NCBI GenBank assembly: GCA_948144175.1
Contig: CANXME010000046.1
Span: 1-64,000 of the forward strand
Length of the DNA stretch: 64,000 bases
Source: Closterium sp. NIES-65
Lineage: Eukaryota; Streptophyta; Zygnematophyceae; Desmidiales; Closteriaceae
Direction: 5' to 3'
A model generated the notes under the pieces. The model searched no databases, was not told the DNA's origin, and saw only the letters and a program-made list of their open reading frames with translations. Positions 1 through 14,285 of this stretch are shown here, piece by piece (position 1 is the first letter of the stretch; each line of letters begins with the position of its first letter). Made by a program: the position numbers and the translations under genes.

Positions 1-3000
1 GCAAAATAAAAAGAACAAGGGTCTAGCATGTGCAAAATTGCAAGAACAAGGGCCTAGCGTGTGCAAATAAAAGAACAGGGCATAGCGTGTGCAAAATAGC
101 AAGAACAACGGCCTAGCGTGTGCAAAATAAAAAGAACAAGGGCCTAGCGTGTGCAAAATAAAAAGAACAAGGGCCTAGCGTGTGCAAAATTGCAAGAACA
201 AGGGCCTACCGTGTGTGCAAAATAAAAAGAACAAGGGGCCTAGCATGTGCAAAATAAAAAGAACAAGGGCCTAGCGTGTGCAAAATTGCAAGAACAAGGG
301 CCTAGCGTGTGCAAAAATCAAGAATAAGGGCCTAGCGTTCGCAAAAATAGCAAGAGCAAGTGCCTAGCGTGTGCAAAATAAAAGAACAAGGGTCTAGCAT
401 GTGCAAAATTGCAAGAACAAGGGCCTAGCGTGTGCAAAATAAAAAGAACAAGGGCATAGGTGTGCAAATAGCAAGAACAAAGGGCCTAGCGTGTGCAAAA
501 TAAAATGAACAAGGGCCTAGCGTGTGCAAAATAAAAGGAACAAGGCCTAGCGTGTGCAAAATTGCAAGAACAAGGGCCTAGCGTGTGCAAAATTGCAAGA
601 ACAAGGGCCTAGCGTGTGCAAAATAAAAAGAAACAAGGGCCTAGCGTGTGCAAAGTTACAAGAACAAGGGGCCTAGCGTGTGCAAAATTGCAAGAACGAT
701 GGCCTAGCGTGTGCAAAATTGCAAGAACAAGGCATAGCGTGTGCAAAATTGCAAGAATAAGGGCCTAGCGTGTGCAAAAAATCAAGAACAAGGGCCTAGC
801 GTTCGCGAAATAGCAAGAAAAAGGGCCTAGTGTGGTGCAAAATAAAAGAACAAGGGTCTAGCATGTGCAAAATTGCAAGAACAAGGGCCTAGCATGTGCA
901 AAATAAAAAGAACAAGGGCATAGCGTGTGCAAAATAGCAAGAACAACGGCCTAGTGTGTGCAAAATAAAAAGAACAAGGGCCTAGCGTGTGCAAAATAAA
1001 AAGAACAAGGGCCAAGCGTGTGCAAAATTGCAAGAACAAGGGCCTACCGTGTGCAAAATAAAAAGAACAAGGGCCTAGCATGTGCAAAATAAAAAGAACA
1101 AGGGCCTAGCGTGTGCAAAATTGCAAGAACAAGGGCCTAGCGTGTGCAAAATTGCAAGAATAAGGGCCTAGCGTTCGCGAAATAGCAAGAGCAAGGGCCT
1201 AGCGTGTGCAAAATAAAAAGAACAAGGGCCTAGCGTGTGCAAAATTGCAAGAACAAGGGCCTAGCGTGTGCAAAATTGCAAGAACAAGGGCCTAGCGAGT
1301 GCAAAATAAGCAAGAGCAAGGCCTAGCGTGTGCAAAAAAATCAAGAACAAGGGCCTAGCGTTCGCGAAATAGCAAGAACAAGGCCTAGCGTGTGCAAAAT
1401 AAAAAAGAACAAAGGTCTAGCATGTGCAAAATTGCAAGAACAAGGGCCTAGCGTGTGCAAAATAAAAAGAACAAGGGCATAGCGTGTACAAAAAAGCAAG
1501 AACAAGGGCCTAGCGTGTGCAAAAAATAAAGAACAAGGGCCTAGCGTGTGCAAAATAAAAAGAACAAGGGCAAAGCGTGTGCAAAATAGCAAGAACAAGG
1601 GCCTAGCGTGTGCAAAATTGCAAGAACAAGGGCCTAGCGTGTGCAAAATTGCAAGAACAAGGGCCTAGCAAGTGCATAATAGCAAGAGCAAGAGCCTAAC
1701 GTGCGCAAAAAATCAAGAACAAGGGCCTAGCGTTCGCGAAATAGCAAGAGCAAGGGCCTAGTGTGTGCAAAATAAAAAGAACAAGGGTCTAGCATATGCA
1801 AAATTGCAAGCACAAGGGCCTAGCGTGTGCAAAATAAAAAGAACTAGGGCATAGCGTGTGCAAAACAGCAAGAACAAGGGCCTAGCGTGTGCAAAATATA
1901 AAGAACAAGGGCCTAGCGTGTGCAAAATAAAAAGAACAAAGGCCTAGCGTGTGCAAAATTGCAAGAACAAGGGCCTAGCGTGTGCAAAATAAAAAGAACA
2001 AGGGCCTAGCGCGTGCAAATAAAAAGAACAAGGGCCAAGCGTGTGCAAAATTGCAAGAACAAGGGCCTAGCGTGTGCAAAATTGCAAGAACAATGGCCTA
2101 GCGTGTGCAAAATAAAAAGAACAAGGGCCTAGCGTGTGCAAAACTGCAAGAACAAGGGCCTAGCGTGTGCAAAATTGCAAGAACAAGGGCCTAGCGAGTG
2201 CAAAATAGCAAGAGCAAGGGCCTAGCGTGTGCAAAAAATCAAGAACAAGGGCCTAGCGTTCGCGAAATAGCAAGAGCAAGGGCCTAGCGTGTGCAAAATA
2301 AAAAGAACAAGGGCCTAGCACGTGCACAATTGCAAGAACAAGGGCCTAGTGTGTGCAAAATAGAAAGAACAAGGGCCTAGCACGTGCAAAATAAAAAGAA
2401 CAAGGGCATAGCGTGTGCAAAATAGCAAGAACAAGGGCCTAGCGTGTGCAAAATAAAAAGAACAAGGTCCTAGCGTGTGCAAAATAAAAAGAACAAGGGC
2501 CTAGCGTGTGCAAAATTGCAAGAACAAGGGCCTAGCGTGTGCAAAATTGCAAGAACAAGGGCCTAGCGAGTGCAAAATAGCAAGAGCAAGGGCCTAGCGT
2601 GTGCCTAGCGTGTGCAAAATTGCAAGAACAAGGGCCTAGCGCGTGCAAAATAGCAAGAACAAGGGCCTAGCGAGTGCACAATAGCAAGAGCAAGGGCCTA
2701 GCGTGTGCAAAAAATCAAGAACAAGGGCCTAGCGTTCGCGAAATAGCAAGAAAAAGGGCCTAGTGTGTGCAAAATAAAAAGAACAAGGGTGTGGCATGTG
2801 CAAAATTGCAAGAACAAGGGCCTAGCGTGTGCAAAATAGAAAGAACAAGGGCATAGCGTGTGCAAAATAGCAAGAACAAGGGCCTAGCGTGTGCAAAATA
2901 AAAAGAACAAGGGCCTAGCGTGTGCAAAATAAAACAAGGGCCTAGCGTGTGCAAAATTGCAAGAACAAGGGCCTACCGTGTGCAAAATAAAAAGAACAAG

Positions 3001-6000
3001 GGCCTAGCATGTGCAAAATAAAAAGAACAAGGGCCTAGCGTGTGCAAAATTGCAAGAACAAGGGCCTAGCGTGTGCAAAATAAAAAGAACAAGGACCTAG
3101 TGTGTGCAAAATAAAAAGAACAAGGGCCTAGCGTGTGCAAAATTGCAAGAACAAGGGCCTAGCGAGTGCAAAATAGCAAGAGCAAGGGCCTAGCGTGTGC
3201 AAAATTGCAAGAACAAGGGCCTAGCGTGTGCAAAATAGCAAGAACAAGGGCCTAGCGCGTGCAAAATAAAAAGAACAAGGGCATAGCGTGTGCAAAATAG
3301 CAAGAACAAGGGCCTAGCGTGTGCAAAATGAAAAGAACTAGGGCATAGCGTGTGGAAAATAGCAAGAACAAGGGTATAGCGTGTGCAAATTAAAAAGAAC
3401 AAGAGCCTAGCGTGTGCAAAATAAAAAGAACAAGGGCCTTGCGTGTGCAAAATTGCAAGAACAAGGGCCTAGCGTGTGCAAAATTGCAAGAACAAGGGCC
3501 TAGCGAGTGCAAAATAGCAAGAGCAAGGGCCTAGCGTGTGCAAAATTGCATGAACAAGGGCCTAGCGTGTGCAAAATAGCAAGAACAAGGGCCTTGCGCG
3601 TGCAAAATAAAAAGAACACGGGCATAGCGTGTGCAAAATAGCAAGAACAAGGGCCTAGCGTGTGCAAAATGAAAAGAACTAGGGCATAGCGTGTGCAAAA
3701 TAGCAAAAACAAGGGCATAGCGTGTGCAAATAAAAAAGAACAAGGGCCTAGCGTGTGCAAAATAAAAAGAACAAGGGCCTAGCGTGTGCAAAATTGCAAG
3801 AACAAGGGCCTAGCGTGTGCAAAATTGCAAGAACAAGGGCCTAGCGAGTGCACAATAGCAAGAGCAAGGGCCTAGCGTGTGCAAAAAATCAACAACAAGG
3901 GCCTAGCGTTCGCGAAATAGCAAGAAAAAGGGCCTAGTGTGTGCAAAATAAAAAGAACAAGGGTCTGGCATGTGCAAAATTGCAAGAACAAGGGCCTAGC
4001 ATGTGCAAAATAGAAAGAACAAGGGCATAGCGTGTGCAAAATAGCAAGAACAACGGCCTAGCGTGTGCAAAATAAAAAGAACAAGGGCCTAGCGTGTGCA
4101 AAATTGCAAGAACAAGGGCCTAGCGTGTGCAAAATTGCAAGAATAAGGGCCTAGCGTGTGCAAAATAAAAAGAACAAGGGCCTAGCGTGTGCAAAATAGC
4201 AAGAACAAGGGCCTAGCGTGTGCAAAATGAAAAGAACTAGGGCATAGCGTGTGCAAAATAGCAAGAACAAGGGCATAGCGTGTGCAAATTAAAAAGAACA
4301 AGGGCCTAGCGTGTGCAAAATAAAAAGAACAAGGGCCTAGCGTGTGCAAAATTGCAAGAACAAGGGCCTAGCGTGTGCAAAATTGCAAGAACAAGGGCCT
4401 AGCGTGTGCAAAAAATCAAGAACAAGGGCCTAGCGTTCGCGAAATAGCAAGAAAAAAGGCCTAGTGTGTGCAAAATAAAAAGAACAAGGGTCTAGCATGT
4501 GCAAAATTGCAAGAACAAGGGCCTAGCGTGTGCAAAATAAAAAGAACAAGGGCATAGCGTGTGCAAAATAGCAAGAACAACGGCCTAGCGTGTGCAAAAT
4601 AAAAAGAACAAGGGCCTAGCGTGTGCAAAATAAAAAGAACAAGCGCCTAGCGTGTGCAAAATTGCAAGAACAAGGGCCTACCGTGTGCAAAATAAAAAGA
4701 ACAAGGGCCTAGCATGTGCAAAATAAAAAGAACAAGGGCCTAGCGTGTGCAAAATTGCAAGAACAAGGGCCTAGCGTGTGCAAAAAATCAAGAATAAGGG
4801 CCTAGCGTTCGCGAAATAGCAAGAGCAAGGGCCTAGCGTGTGCCAAATAAAAAGAACAAGGGCATAGCGTGTGCAAAATAGCAAGAACAAGGGCCTAGCG
4901 TGTGCAAAATAAAATGAACAAGGGCCTAGCGTGTGTAAAATAAAAGGAACAAGGGCCTAGCGTGTGCAAAATTGCAAGAACAAGGGCCTAGCGTGTGCAA
5001 AATTGCAAGAACAAGGGCCTAGCGTGTGCAAAATAAAAAGAACAAGGGCCTAGCGTGTGCAAAATTACAAGAACAAGGGCCTAGCGTGTGCAAAATTGCA
5101 AGAACAATGGCCTAGCGTGTGCAAAATTGCAAGAACAAGGGCCTAGCGTGTGCAAAATAAAAAGAACAAGGGTCTAGCATGTGCAAAATTGCAAGAGCAA
5201 GGGCCTAGCGTGTGCAAAAAATCAAGAGCAAAGGCCTAGCGTGTGCCAAATAAAAAGAACAAGGGTCTAGCATGTGCAAAATTGCAACAACAAGGGCCTA
5301 GCGTGTGCAAAATAAAAAGAACAAGGGCCTAGCGTAGAAAGAATTGCAAGAACAAGGGCCTAGCGTGTGCACAATTGCAAGAACAAGGGCCTAGCGTGTG
5401 CAAAATAAAAAGAACAAGGGCCTAGCGTGTGCAAAATAAAAACAACAAGGGCCTAGCGTGTGCAAAATTGCAAGAACAAGGGCCTAGCGTGTGCAAAATT
5501 GCAAGAACAAGGGCCTAGCGAGTGCACAATAGCAAGAGCAAGGGCCTAGCGTGTGCAAAAAATCAAGAACAAGGGCCTAGCGTTCGCGAGATATCAAGAG
5601 CAAGGGCCTAGTGTGTGCAAAATAAAAAGAACAAGGGTCTAGCATGTGCAAAATTGCAAGAACAAGGGCCTAGCGTGTGCAAAATAAAAAGAACAAGGGC
5701 ATAGCGTGTGCAAAATAGCAAGAACAAGGGCCTAGCGTGTGCAAAATAAAAAGAACAAGGGCCTAGCGTGTGCAAAATAAAAAGAACAAGGGCCTAGCGT
5801 GTGCAAAATAAAAAGAACAAGGGGCTAGCATGTGCAAAATAAAAAGAACAAGGGCCTAGCGTGTGCAACATAAAAAGAACAAGCGCATAGCGTGTGCAAA
5901 ATAGCAAGAACAAGGGCCTAGCGCATGCAAAATAAAAAGAAGAAGGGCCTAGCGTGTGTAAAATAAAAAGAACAAGGGCCTAGTGTGTGCAAAATCGCAA

Positions 6001-6420
6001 GAACAAGGGCCTAGCGTGTGCAAAATTGCAAGAACAAGGGCCTAGCGAGTGCAAAATAGCAAGAGCAAGGACCTAGCGTGTGCAAAAAATCAAGAACAAG
6101 GGCCTAGCGTTTGCAAAATAGCAAGAACAAGGGCCTAGCGTGTGCAACATAAAAAGAACAAGGGTCTAGCATGTGCAAAATTGCAAGAAGAAGGGCCTAG
6201 CGTGTGCAAAACAAAAAGAAAAAGGGCATAGCATGTGCAAAATAAAAGGAACAAGGTCCTAGCGTATGCAAAATAAAAAGAACAAGGGCCTAGCGTGAGC
6301 AAAATTGCAAGAACAAGGGCCTAGCGTGTGCAAGATTGCAAGAACAAGGGCATAGCGAGTGCAAAAAAGCAAGAGCAAGGGCCTAGCGTGTGCAAAAAAT
6401 CAAGAACAAGGGCCTAGCGT

Positions 6421-6761
6421 TCGCGAAATAGCAAGAGCAAGGGCCTAGCGTGTGCAAAATAAAAAGAACAAGGGTCTAGCATGTGCAAAATTACAAGATC
6501 AAGGGCCTAGCGTGTGCAAAATAAAAAGAACAAGGGCATAGCGTGTGCAAAATAGCAAGAACGAGGGCCTAGCGTGTTCAAAATAAAAAGAACAAAGGCC
6601 TAGTGTGTGCAAAATAAAAAGAACAAGGGCCTAGCGTGTGCAAATTTGCAAGAACAAGGACCTAGCGTGTGCAAAATTGCAAGAACAAGGGCCTAGCGAG
6701 TGCAAAATAGCAAGAGCAAGGGCCTAGCGTGTGCAAAAAATCAAGAACAAGGGCCTAGCGT
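6421..6761. repeat. Example of the 11-unit (341-bp) higher-order repeat of satellite A
   Basis: The rare monomer variant containing tcgcgaaata begins at 6421 and again at 6762, a distance of 341 bp or exactly eleven 31-bp units. Between them the same ordered series of monomer types appears: a tctagcatg unit, a gcatagcg unit, two or three ataaaaag units, attgcaag units, a cgagtgc unit and an aaaatcaag unit. Elsewhere the interval shortens, for example 338 bp to 7100 and 279 bp (nine units) to 7379, so the 11-mer is the common form and not an invariant one. Confidence 0.8.
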
Positions 6762-8680
6762 TCGCGAAATAGCAAGAACAAGGGCCTAGTGTGTGCAAAA
6801 TAAAAAGAACAAGGGCCTAGCGTGTACAAAATAAAAAGAACAAGGGCCTAGCGTGTGCAAAATTGCAAGAACAAGGGCCTAGCGTGTGCAAAATAAAAAG
6901 AACAAGGGCATAGCGTGTGCAAAATAGCAGGAACAAGGGCCTAGCGTGTGCAAACTAAAAAGAACAAGGGCCTAGCGTGTGCAAAATAAGAACAAGGGCC
7001 TAGCGTGTGCAAAATTGCAAGAACAAGGGCCTAGCGTGTGCAAAATTGCAAGAACAAGGGCCTAGCGTGTGCAAAAAAACAAGAACAAGGGCCTAGCGTT
7101 CGCGAAATAGCAAGAACAAGGGCCTAGCGTGTGCAAAATAAAAAGAACAAAGGTCTAGCATGTGCAAAATTGCAAGAACAAGGGCCTAGCGTGTGCAAAA
7201 TAAAAAGAACAAGGGCATAGCGTGTGCAAAATAGCAAGAACAAGGGCCTAGCGTGTGCAAGAAATAAAGAACAAGGGCCTAGCGTGTGCAAAATAAAAAG
7301 AACAAGGGCCTAGCGTGTGCAAAATTGCAAGAACAAGGGCCTAACGTGTGCAAAAAATCAAGAACAAGGGCCTAGCGTTCGCGAAATAGCAAGAGCAAGG
7401 GCCTAGTGTGTGCAAAATAAAAAGAACAAGGGGCTAGCATATGCAAAATTGCAAGAACAGAGGCCTAGCGTGTGCAAAATAAAAAGAACTAGGGCATAGC
7501 GTGTGCAAAATAGCAAGAACAAGGGCCTATCATGGGCAAAATATAAAGAACAAGGGCCTAGCGTGTGCAAAATAAAAAGAACAAGGGCCTAGCGTGTGCA
7601 AAATTGCAAGAACAAGGGCCTAGCGTGTGCAAAATAAAAAGAACAAGGCCCTAGCGCGTGCAAAATAAAAAGAACAAGGGCCTAGCGTGTGCAAAATTGC
7701 AAGAACACGGGCCTATCGTGTGCAAAATTGCAAGAACAATGGCCTAACGTGTGCAAAATAAAAAAAACAAGGGCCTAGCGTGTGCAAAATTATAAGAACA
7801 AGGGCCTAGCGTGTGCAAAATTGCAAGAAGAAGGGCCTAGCGAGTGCAAAATAGCAAGAGCAAGGGCCTAGCGTGTGCAAAAAATCAAGAACAAGGGCCT
7901 AGCGTTCGCGAAATAGCAAGAGCAAGGGCCTAGCGTGTGCAAAATAAAAAGAACAAGGGCCTAGCACGTGCACAATTGCAAGAACAAGGGCCTAGTGTGT
8001 GCAAAATAAAAAGAACAAGGGCCTAGCGTGTGCAAAATTGCAAGAACAAGGGCCTAGTGACTGCACAATAGCAAGAGCAAGGGCCTAGCGTGTGCAAAAA
8101 ATCAAGAACAAGGGCCTAGCGTTCGCGAAATAGCAAGAGCAAGGGCCTAGCGTGTGCAAAATAAAAAGAACAAGGGCCTAGCACGTGCACAATTGCAAGA
8201 ACAAGGGCCTAGTGTGTGCAAAATAAAAAGAACAAGGGCCTAGCGTGTGCAAAATTGCAAGAACAAGGGCCTAGCGACTGCACAATAGCAAGAGCAAGGG
8301 CCTAGCGTGTGCAAAATATCAAGAACAAGGGCCTAGCGTTCGCGAAATAGCAAGAAAAAGGGCCTAGTGTGTGCAAAATAAAAAGAACAAGGGTCTATCA
8401 TGTGCAAAATTGCAAGAACAAGGGCCTAGCGTGTGCAAAATAAAAAGAACAAGGGCATAGCGTGTGCAAAATAGCAAGAACAACGGCCTAGCGTGTGCAA
8501 AATAAAAAGAACAAGGGCCTAGCGTGTGCAAACTAAAAAGAACAAGGGCCTAGCGTGTGCAAAATTGCAAGAACAAGGGCTTACCGTGTGCAAAATAAAA
8601 AGAACAAGGGCCTAGTGTGTGCAAAATCGCAAGAACAAGGGCCTAGCGTGTGCAAAATTGCAAGAACAAGGGCCTAGCGA

Positions 8681-10509
8681 GTGCAATATAGCAAGAGCAA
8701 GGACCTAGCGTGTGCAAAAAATCAAGAACAAGGGCCTAGCGTTTGCAAAATAGCAAGAACAAGGGCCTAGCGTGTGCAAAATAAAAAGAACAAGGGTCTA
8801 GCATGTGCAAAATTGCAAGAAGAAGGGCCTAGCGTGTGCAAAACAAAAAGAAAAAGGGCATAGCATGTGCAAAATAAAAGGAACAAGGTCCTAGCGTATG
8901 CAAAATAAAAAGAACAAGGGCCTAGCGTGAGCAAAATTGCAAGAACAAGGGCCTAGCGTGTGCAAGATTGCAAGAACAAGGGCATAGCGAGTGCAAAAAA
9001 GCAAGAGCAAGGGCCTAGCGTGTGCAAAAAATCAAGAACAAGGGCCTAGCGTTCGCGAAATAGCATGAGCAAGGGCCTAGCGTGTGCAAAATAAAAAGAA
9101 CAAGGGTCTAGCATGTGCAAAATTACAAGATCAAGGGCCTAGCGTGTGCAAAATAAAAAGAACAAGGGCATAGCGTGTGCAAAATAGCAAGAACAAGGGC
9201 CTAGCGTGTTCAAAATAAAATGAACAAGGGCCTAGTGTGTGCAAAATAAAAAGAACAAGGGCCTAGCGTGTTCAAAATTGCAAGAACAAGGGCCTAGCGT
9301 GTGCAAAATTGCAAGAACAAGGGCCTAGCGAGTGCAAAATAGCAAGAGCAAGGGCCTAGCGTGTGCAAAAAATCAAGAACAAGGGCCTAGCGTTCGCGAA
9401 ATAGCAAGAACAAGGGCCTAGTGTGTGCAAAATAAAAAGAACAAGGGCCTAGCGTGTACAAAATAAAAAGAACAAGGGTTTAGCGTGTGCAAAATTGCAA
9501 GAACAAGGGCCTAGCGTGTGCAAAATAAAAAGAACAAGGGCATAGCGTGTGCAAAATAGCAGGAACAAGGGCCTAGCGTGTGCAAACTAAAAAGAACAAG
9601 GGCCTAGCGTGTGCAAAATAAAAAGAACAAGGGCCTAGCGTGTGCAAAATTGCAAGAACAAGGGCCTAGCGTGTGCAAAATTGCAAGAACAAGGGCCTAG
9701 CGTGTGCAAAAAAACAAGAACAAGGGCCTAGCGTTCGCGAAAAAGCAAGAACAAGGGCCTAGCGTGTGCAAAATAAAAAGAACAAAGGTCTAGCATGTGC
9801 AAAATTGCAAGAACAAGGGCCTAGCATGTGCAAAATAAAAAGAACAAGGGCATAGCGCGTGCAAAATAGCAAGAACAAGGGCCTAGCGTGTGCAAACAAT
9901 AAAGAACAAGGGCCTAGCGTGTGCAAAATAAAAAGAACAAGGGCCTAGCGTGTGCACAATTGCAAGAACAAGGGCCTAGCGTGTGCAAAATTGCAAGAAC
10001 AAGGGCCTAACGTGTGCAAAAATTCAAGAACAAGGGCCTAGCGTTCGCGAAATAGCAAGAGCAAGGGCCTAGTGTGTGCAAAATAAAAAGAACAAGGGTC
10101 AAGCATATGCAAAATTGCAAGAACAGAGGCCTAGCGTGTGCAACATAAAAAGAACTAGGGCATAGCGTGTGCAAAATAGCTAGAACAAGGGCCTAGCATG
10201 TGCAAAATATAAAGAACAAGGGCCTAGCGTGTGCAAAATAAAAAGAACAAGGGCCTAGCGTGTGCAAAATTGCAAAAACAAGGGCCTAGCGTGTGCAAAA
10301 TAAAAAGAACAAGGGCCTAGCGCGTGCAAAATAAAAAGAACAAGGGCCTAGCGTGTGCAAAATTGCAAGAACAAGGGCCTATCGTGTGCAAAATTGCAAG
10401 AACAATGGCCTAACGTGTGCAAAATAAAAAGAACAAGGGCCTAGCGTGTGCAAAATTGCAAGAACAAGGGCCTAGCGTGTGCAAAATTGCAAGAACAAGG
10501 GCCTAGCGA
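8681..10509. repeat. Satellite A 1,829-bp block, copy 1 of a tandem duplication
   Basis: The diagnostic variant gtgcaatatagcaagagcaa starts at 8681 and recurs at 10510, 1,829 bp later, which equals 59 units of 31 bp. The following bases carry the same rare variants in the same order in both copies, including a gaagaaggg unit, a gcaaaacaaaaag unit, a gtcctagcgtatgc unit and a gcgtgagc unit. This marks a recent block duplication by unequal exchange or a related process. Confidence 0.82.
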
Positions 10510-13500
10510 GTGCAATATAGCAAGAGCAAGGACCTAGCGTGTGCAAAAAATCAAGAACAAGGGCCTAGCGTTTGCAAAATAGCAAGAACAAGGGCCTAGC
10601 GTGTGCAAAATAAAAAGAACAAGGGTCTAGCATGTGCAAAATTGCAAGAAGAAGGGCCTAGCGTGTGCAAAACAAAAAGAAAAAGGGCATAGCATGTGCA
10701 AAATAAAAGGAACAAGGTCCTAGCGTATGCAAAATAAAAAGAACAAGGGCCTAGCGTGAGCAAAATTGCAAGAACAAGGGCCTAGCGTGTGCAAGATTGC
10801 AAGAACAAGGGCATAGCGAGTGCAAAAAAGCAAGAGCAAGGGCCTAGCGTGTGCAAAAAATCAAGAACAAGGGCCTAGCGTTCGCGAAATAGCAAGAGCA
10901 AGGGCCTAGCGTGTGCAAAATAAAAAGAACAAGGGTCTAGCATGTGCAAAATTACAAGATCAAGGGCCTAGCGTGTGCAAAATAAAAAGAACAAGGGCAT
11001 AGCGTGTGCAAAATAGCAAGAACAAGGGCCTAGCGTGTTCAAAATAAAATGAACAAGGGCCTAGTGTGTGCAAAATAAAAAGAACAAGGGCCTAGCGTGT
11101 GCAAAATTGCAAGAACAAGGGCATAGCGTGTGCAAAATTGCAAGAACAAGGGCCTAGCGAGTGCAAAATAGCAAGAGCAAGGGCCTAGCGTGTGCAAAAA
11201 ATCAAGAACAAGGGCCTAGCGTTCGCGAAATAGCAAGAACAAGGGCCTAGTGTGTGCAAAATAAAAAGAACAAGGGCCTAGCGTGTACAAAATAAAAAGA
11301 ACAAGGGCCTAGCGTGTGCAAAATTGCAAGAACAAGGGCCTAGCGTGTGCAAAATAAAAAGAACAAGGGCATAGCGTGTGCAAAATAGCAGGAACAAGGG
11401 CCTAGCATGTGCAAACTAAAAAGAACAAGGGCCTAGCGTGTGCAAAATAAAAAGAACAAGGGCCTAGCGTGTGCAAAATTGCAAGAACAAGGGCCTAGCG
11501 TGTGCAAAATTGCAAGAACAAGGGCCTAGCGTGTGCAAAAAAACAAGAACAAGGGCCTAGCGTTCGCGAAAAAGCAAGAACAAGGGCCTAGCGTGTGCAA
11601 AATAAAAAGAACAAAGGTCTAGCATGTGCAAAATTGCAAGAACAAGGGCCTAGCATGTGCAAAATAAAAAGAACAAGGGCATAGCGCGTGCAAAATAGCA
11701 AGAACAAGGGCCTAGCGTGTGCAAACAATAAAGAACAAGGGCCTAGCGTGTGCAAAATAAAAAGAACAAGAGCCTAGCGTGTGCAAAATTGCAAGAACAA
11801 GGGCCTAGCGTGTGCAAAATTGCAAGAACAAGGGCCTAACGTGTGCAAAAATTCAAGAACAAGGGCCTAGCGTTCGCGAAATAGCAAGAGCAAGGGCCTA
11901 GTGTGTGCAAAATAAAAAGAACAAGGGTCAAGCATATGCAAAATTGCAAGAACAGAGGCCTAGCGTGTGCAACATAAAAAGAACTAGGGCATAGCGTGTG
12001 CAAAATAGCAAGAACAAGGGCCTAGCATGTGCAAAATATAAAGAACAAGGGCCTAGCGTGTGCAAAATAAAAAGAACAAGGGCCTAGCGTGTGCAAAATT
12101 GCAAAAACAAGCGCCTAGCGTGTGCAAAATAAAAAGAACAAGGGCCTAGCGCGTGCAAAATAAAAAGAACAAGGGCCTAGCGTGTGCAAAATTGCAAGAA
12201 CAAGGGCCTATCGTGTGCAAAATTGCAAGAACAATGGCCTAACGTGTGCAAAATAAAAAGAACAAGGGCCTAGCGTGTGCAAAATTGCAAGAACAAGGGC
12301 CTAGTGTGTGCAAAATTGCAAGAACAAGGGCCAAGCGAGTGCAAAATAGCAAGAGCAAGGGCCTAGCGTGTGCAAAAAATCAAGAACAAGGGCCTAGCGT
12401 TCGCGAAATAGCAAGAGCAAGGGCCTAGCCTGTGCAAAATAAAAAGAACAAGGGCCTAGCACGTGCACAATTGCAAGAACAAGGGCCTAGTGTGTGCAAA
12501 ATAAATAGAACAAGGGCCTAGCGTGTGCAAAATTGCAAGAACAAGGGCCTAGCGACTGCACAATAGCAAGAGCAAGGGCCTAGCGTGTGCAAAAAATCAA
12601 GAACAAGGGCCCAGCGTTCGCGAAATAGCAAGAAAAAGGGCCTAGTGTGTGCAAAATAAAAAGAACAAGGGTCTAGCATGTGCAAAATTGCAAGAACAAG
12701 GGCCTAGCGTGTGCAAAATAAAAAGAACAAGGGCCTAGCGTGTGCAAAATAAAAAGAACAAGGCCCTAGCGTTTGCAAAATTGCAAGAACAAGGGCTTAC
12801 CGTGTGCAAAATAAAAAGAACAATGGCCTAGTGTGTGCAAAATCGCAAGAACAAGGGCCTAGCGTGTGCAAAATTGCAAGAACAAGGGCATAGCGTGTGC
12901 AAAATAAAAAGAACAAGGGCCTAGCGTGTGCAAAAAATCAAGAACAAGGGCCTAGCGTTCGCGAAATAGCAAGAACAAGGGCCTAGGGTGTGCAAAAAAA
13001 AAACGAACAAGGGTCTAGCATGTGCAAAATAAAAAGAACAAGGGCCTAGCGTGTGCAAAATAAAAAGAACACGGGCATAGCGTGTGCAAAATAGCAAGAA
13101 CAAGGGTCTATCGTGTGCAAAATGAAAAGAACAAGGGCCTAGCGTGTGCAAAATAAAAAGAACAAGGGCCTAGCGTGTGCAAAATTGCGAGAACAAGGGC
13201 CTAGCCTGTGCAAAATTGCAAGAACAAGGGCCTAGCGAGTGCAAAATAGCAAGAGCAAGGGCCTAGCGTATGCAAAAAATCAAGAACAAGGGCCTAGCTT
13301 TCGCAAAATAGCAAGAACGAGGGCCTAGCATTTGCAAAATAGGAAGAACAAGGGCCTAGCGTGTGCAAAATAAAAAGAACAAGGGCCTAGCGTGTGCAAA
13401 ATAGCAAGAACAAGGGCCTAGCGTGTGCAAAATTGCAAGAACAAGGGCCTAGCGAGTGCAAAATAGCAAGAGCAAGGGCCTAGCGTGTGCAAAAAATCAA

Positions 13501-14285
13501 GAACAAGGGCCTAGCGTTCGCAAAATAGCAAGAACAAGGGCCTAGCGTGTGCAAAATAAAAAGAACAAGGGTCTAGCATGTGCAAAATTGCAAGAACAAG
13601 GGCCTAGCATGTGCAAAATAAAAAGAACAAGGGCATTGCGTGTGCAAAATAGCAAGAACAAGGGCCTAGCGTGTGCAAAATAAAAAGAACAAGGGCCTAG
13701 CGTGTGCAAAATAAAAAGAACAAGGGCCTAGCGTGTGCAAAATCGCAAGAACAAGGGCCTAGCGTGTGCAAAATTGCAAGAACAAGGGCCTAGCGAGTGC
13801 AAAATAGCAAGAGCAAGGGCCTAGCGTGTGCAAAAAATCAAGAACAAGGGCCTAGCTTTCGCGAAATAGCAAGAACGAGGGCCTAGCATTTGCAAAATAG
13901 CAAGAAAAAGGGCCTAGCATGTGCAAAATAAAAAGAACAAGGGCCTAGCGTGTGCAAAATAAAAAGAACAAGGGCCTAGCGTGTACAAAATAAAAAGAAC
14001 AAGGGCCTAGCGTGTGCAAAATTGCAAGAACAAGGGCCTAGCGTGTGCAAAATTGCAAGAACAAGGGCCTAGCGAGTGCAAAATAGCAAGAGCAAGGGCC
14101 TAGCGTGTGCAAAAAATCAAGAACAAGGGCCTAGCGTTCGCGAAATAGCAAGAACAAGGGCCTAGCGTGTGCAAAATAAAAAGAACAAAGGTCTAGCATG
14201 TGCAAAATTGCAAGAACAAGGGCCTAGCGTGTGCAAAATTAAAGAAGAAGGGCATAGCGTGTGCAAAATAGCAAGAACAAGGGCC
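10360..14285. repeat. Satellite A large duplicated segment (about 3.9 kb), copy 1
   Basis: Rare variants in this segment recur 4,804 bp downstream. Examples are the ggcctaacgtgtgc unit (12240 and 17044), the A-run unit gggtgtgcaaaaaaaaa (about 12985 and 17790) and gtgcaatatagc (10510 and 15314). 4,804 bp is one base short of 155 units. Edges were placed where the offset match stops: the left side near 10360 and the right side near 14285. Confidence 0.75.
10510..12338. repeat. Satellite A 1,829-bp block, copy 2 of a tandem duplication
   Basis: This block directly follows copy 1 and repeats its order of rare monomer variants, with a few substitutions (for example gcatagcg replacing gcctagcg near 11125). 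A third copy starts at 15314, offset by 4,804 bp, as part of a larger duplicated segment. The end is approximate because ordinary satellite units flank it. Confidence 0.78.
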